Below, piece by piece: positions 4,391 through 5,123 of a DNA stretch of 5,123 bases. The notes under the pieces are model-generated. The model searched no databases, had not been told where the DNA came from, and was given only the letters and a program-made list of their open reading frames with translations. A program made the position numbers and the translations under genes. Origin of the DNA: an uncultured Helicobacteraceae bacterium (GTDB lineage: Bacteria; Campylobacterota; Campylobacteria; Campylobacterales; Helicobacteraceae); assembly GCA_934728205.1 (NCBI GenBank), contig CAKVEH010000099.1, positions 1 to 5,123 on the forward strand, in the 5' to 3' direction. Each line of letters opens with the position of its first letter. The first letter of the stretch is position 1.

Positions 4391-5123
4391 ATGCTAAGAA
4401 TTTTTTGTCTCATCGGTTTTTTGTTGCTACCAAGTTTAGTATCGGCTGATATAGGGGCAAGAACAAGTGCTATGTATCTTGCAATGAAAAGTATGCAATA
4501 CTGCGAGCAAAACCCTGATAAATGTATGAATGAGGTTATTCGCTTTGGTATTGGGGGGCATTATGTCGATAGTGCACAAATCAACACAACATCCTATGGT
4601 GGATACATTAACCTTGATATTATAGATAGCACAAAAAATAATCGCGTCCAAGTAGGACTTTCTGGCAAACTCGGCTGGGATAAACACACATTTGCAAGCA
4701 CAAGCCCTAGCGTTGTAAAAAATAGTAAGGATTTGGCAATGTTTTTTGAAGTGCGTCCAAAAGTGGGGCTTAATCTTGCAAGCAAAGAAGTGCCATTATT
4801 TTTAAACCTTGCTTATACTTTAGATGGCTACTCTACAAATCAAAATCAAAGCGGATATGCAAATCTTTTACACCAAGTTGGCTTAGAGTTAGAGGGCATA
4901 CTTCCCACACAATCAGGCTTTAATATTGAATACGCGCTAGGATATGATTATCTCTTTGCTGGGAGTTATAAATTTGGCGGAGTGAGTGGGAACTCAACAA
5001 TAAATAATGGCTACACTTTGCGCGCTTCGCTAGGATTCTCTCATAAGCTCACAGAAAATACTTTATATTATGTGCGAGCAATAGGGAAATATCATAATCT
5101 CTCAAGCTCAAAACCTCTAAATA
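4391..5123 (+). CDS. Predicted exported outer-membrane beta-barrel protein (cassette 2), 3' end beyond window
   Basis: The frame is open for 244 codons to the right edge with no stop. The product begins with a short Sec signal (MLRIFCLIGFLLLPSLVSAD, likely cut after A19). C38 and C45 lie near the mature N-terminus, then strand-like Gly/Tyr-rich segments (RFGIGGHYVDS, YGGYINLDI, YVRAIGKYHNL). Blocks shared with the barrel at 2998 include GLNLASKEVPLFLNL (126–140), YSTN (147–150), FAGSY (189–193) and IGKYHNLSSS (231–240). They occur at nearly the same positions, so only about 20–25 residues should be missing. The Shine-Dalgarno GGAGG (4380–4384) supports the start. It sits behind the terminator-like hairpin after the intact peptide gene. 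It is probably the peptide's outer-membrane partner, by repeated association in both cassettes. No family name can be given with confidence. Confidence 0.8.
   Translation, partial: MLRIFCLIGFLLLPSLVSADIGARTSAMYLAMKSMQYCEQNPDKCMNEVIRFGIGGHYVDSAQINTTSYGGYINLDIIDSTKNNRVQVGLSGKLGWDKHTFASTSPSVVKNSKDLAMFFEVRPKVGLNLASKEVPLFLNLAYTLDGYSTNQNQSGYANLLHQVGLELEGILPTQSGFNIEYALGYDYLFAGSYKFGGVSGNSTINNGYTLRASLGFSHKLTENTLYYVRAIGKYHNLSSSKPLN

Noticed and set aside
4436..4785. Two minus-strand frames within the second barrel gene
   Set aside because: Opposite a coherent exported protein with a paralogue in the window; shadows.

Overview
This AT-rich window most likely comes from a Helicobacter of the enterohepatic type, or a close campylobacterotal relative. 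The left half has the Helicobacter order prfA–rpsT (minus strand) diverging from glmM–lspA (plus strand). The GlmM and LspA proteins resemble their Helicobacter pylori counterparts closely over long stretches. This identification rests on recalled family sequences, not on a search.

Positions 1–2503 are core housekeeping. A partial prfA (release factor 1) and a complete rpsT (ribosomal protein S20) read leftward. glmM (phosphoglucosamine mutase, cell-wall precursor synthesis) and lspA (lipoprotein signal peptidase) read rightward and are probably cotranscribed. A 9-bp inverted repeat lies just after the rpsT stop and covers the prfA start codon, which suggests that prfA translation depends on rpsT translation.

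Positions 2504–5123 are accessory and hold the most interesting content: a two-gene cassette present twice in tandem. Each copy has, in order, an AT-rich upstream region with 11-bp-phased xxTAAA hexamers, a -10 element, a stem-loop beginning at about the predicted transcript start, a run of six T, a Shine-Dalgarno sequence, a small exported-peptide gene, a terminator-like hairpin, and a gene for an exported protein that looks like an outer-membrane beta-barrel. The two barrels are paralogues (2998–3798, and 4391 running off the window end), as are the two peptides (2654–2966 and 4006–4314).

The peptides combine a Sec-type signal sequence with an internal block ending in a near-perfect double-glycine-type leader motif (LSEEELKEIQGE in copy 2). 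A short hydrophobic, glycine-rich tail follows. This suggests a secreted bacteriocin-like or signalling peptide matured in two steps, with the barrel as exporter, receptor or immunity partner. That functional reading is inference. In copy 1 the peptide gene is broken by an exact 28-bp tandem duplication, and deleting one unit would restore a 94-residue protein. A 41-bp block inside the peptide genes is almost identical between copies although the flanks have diverged.
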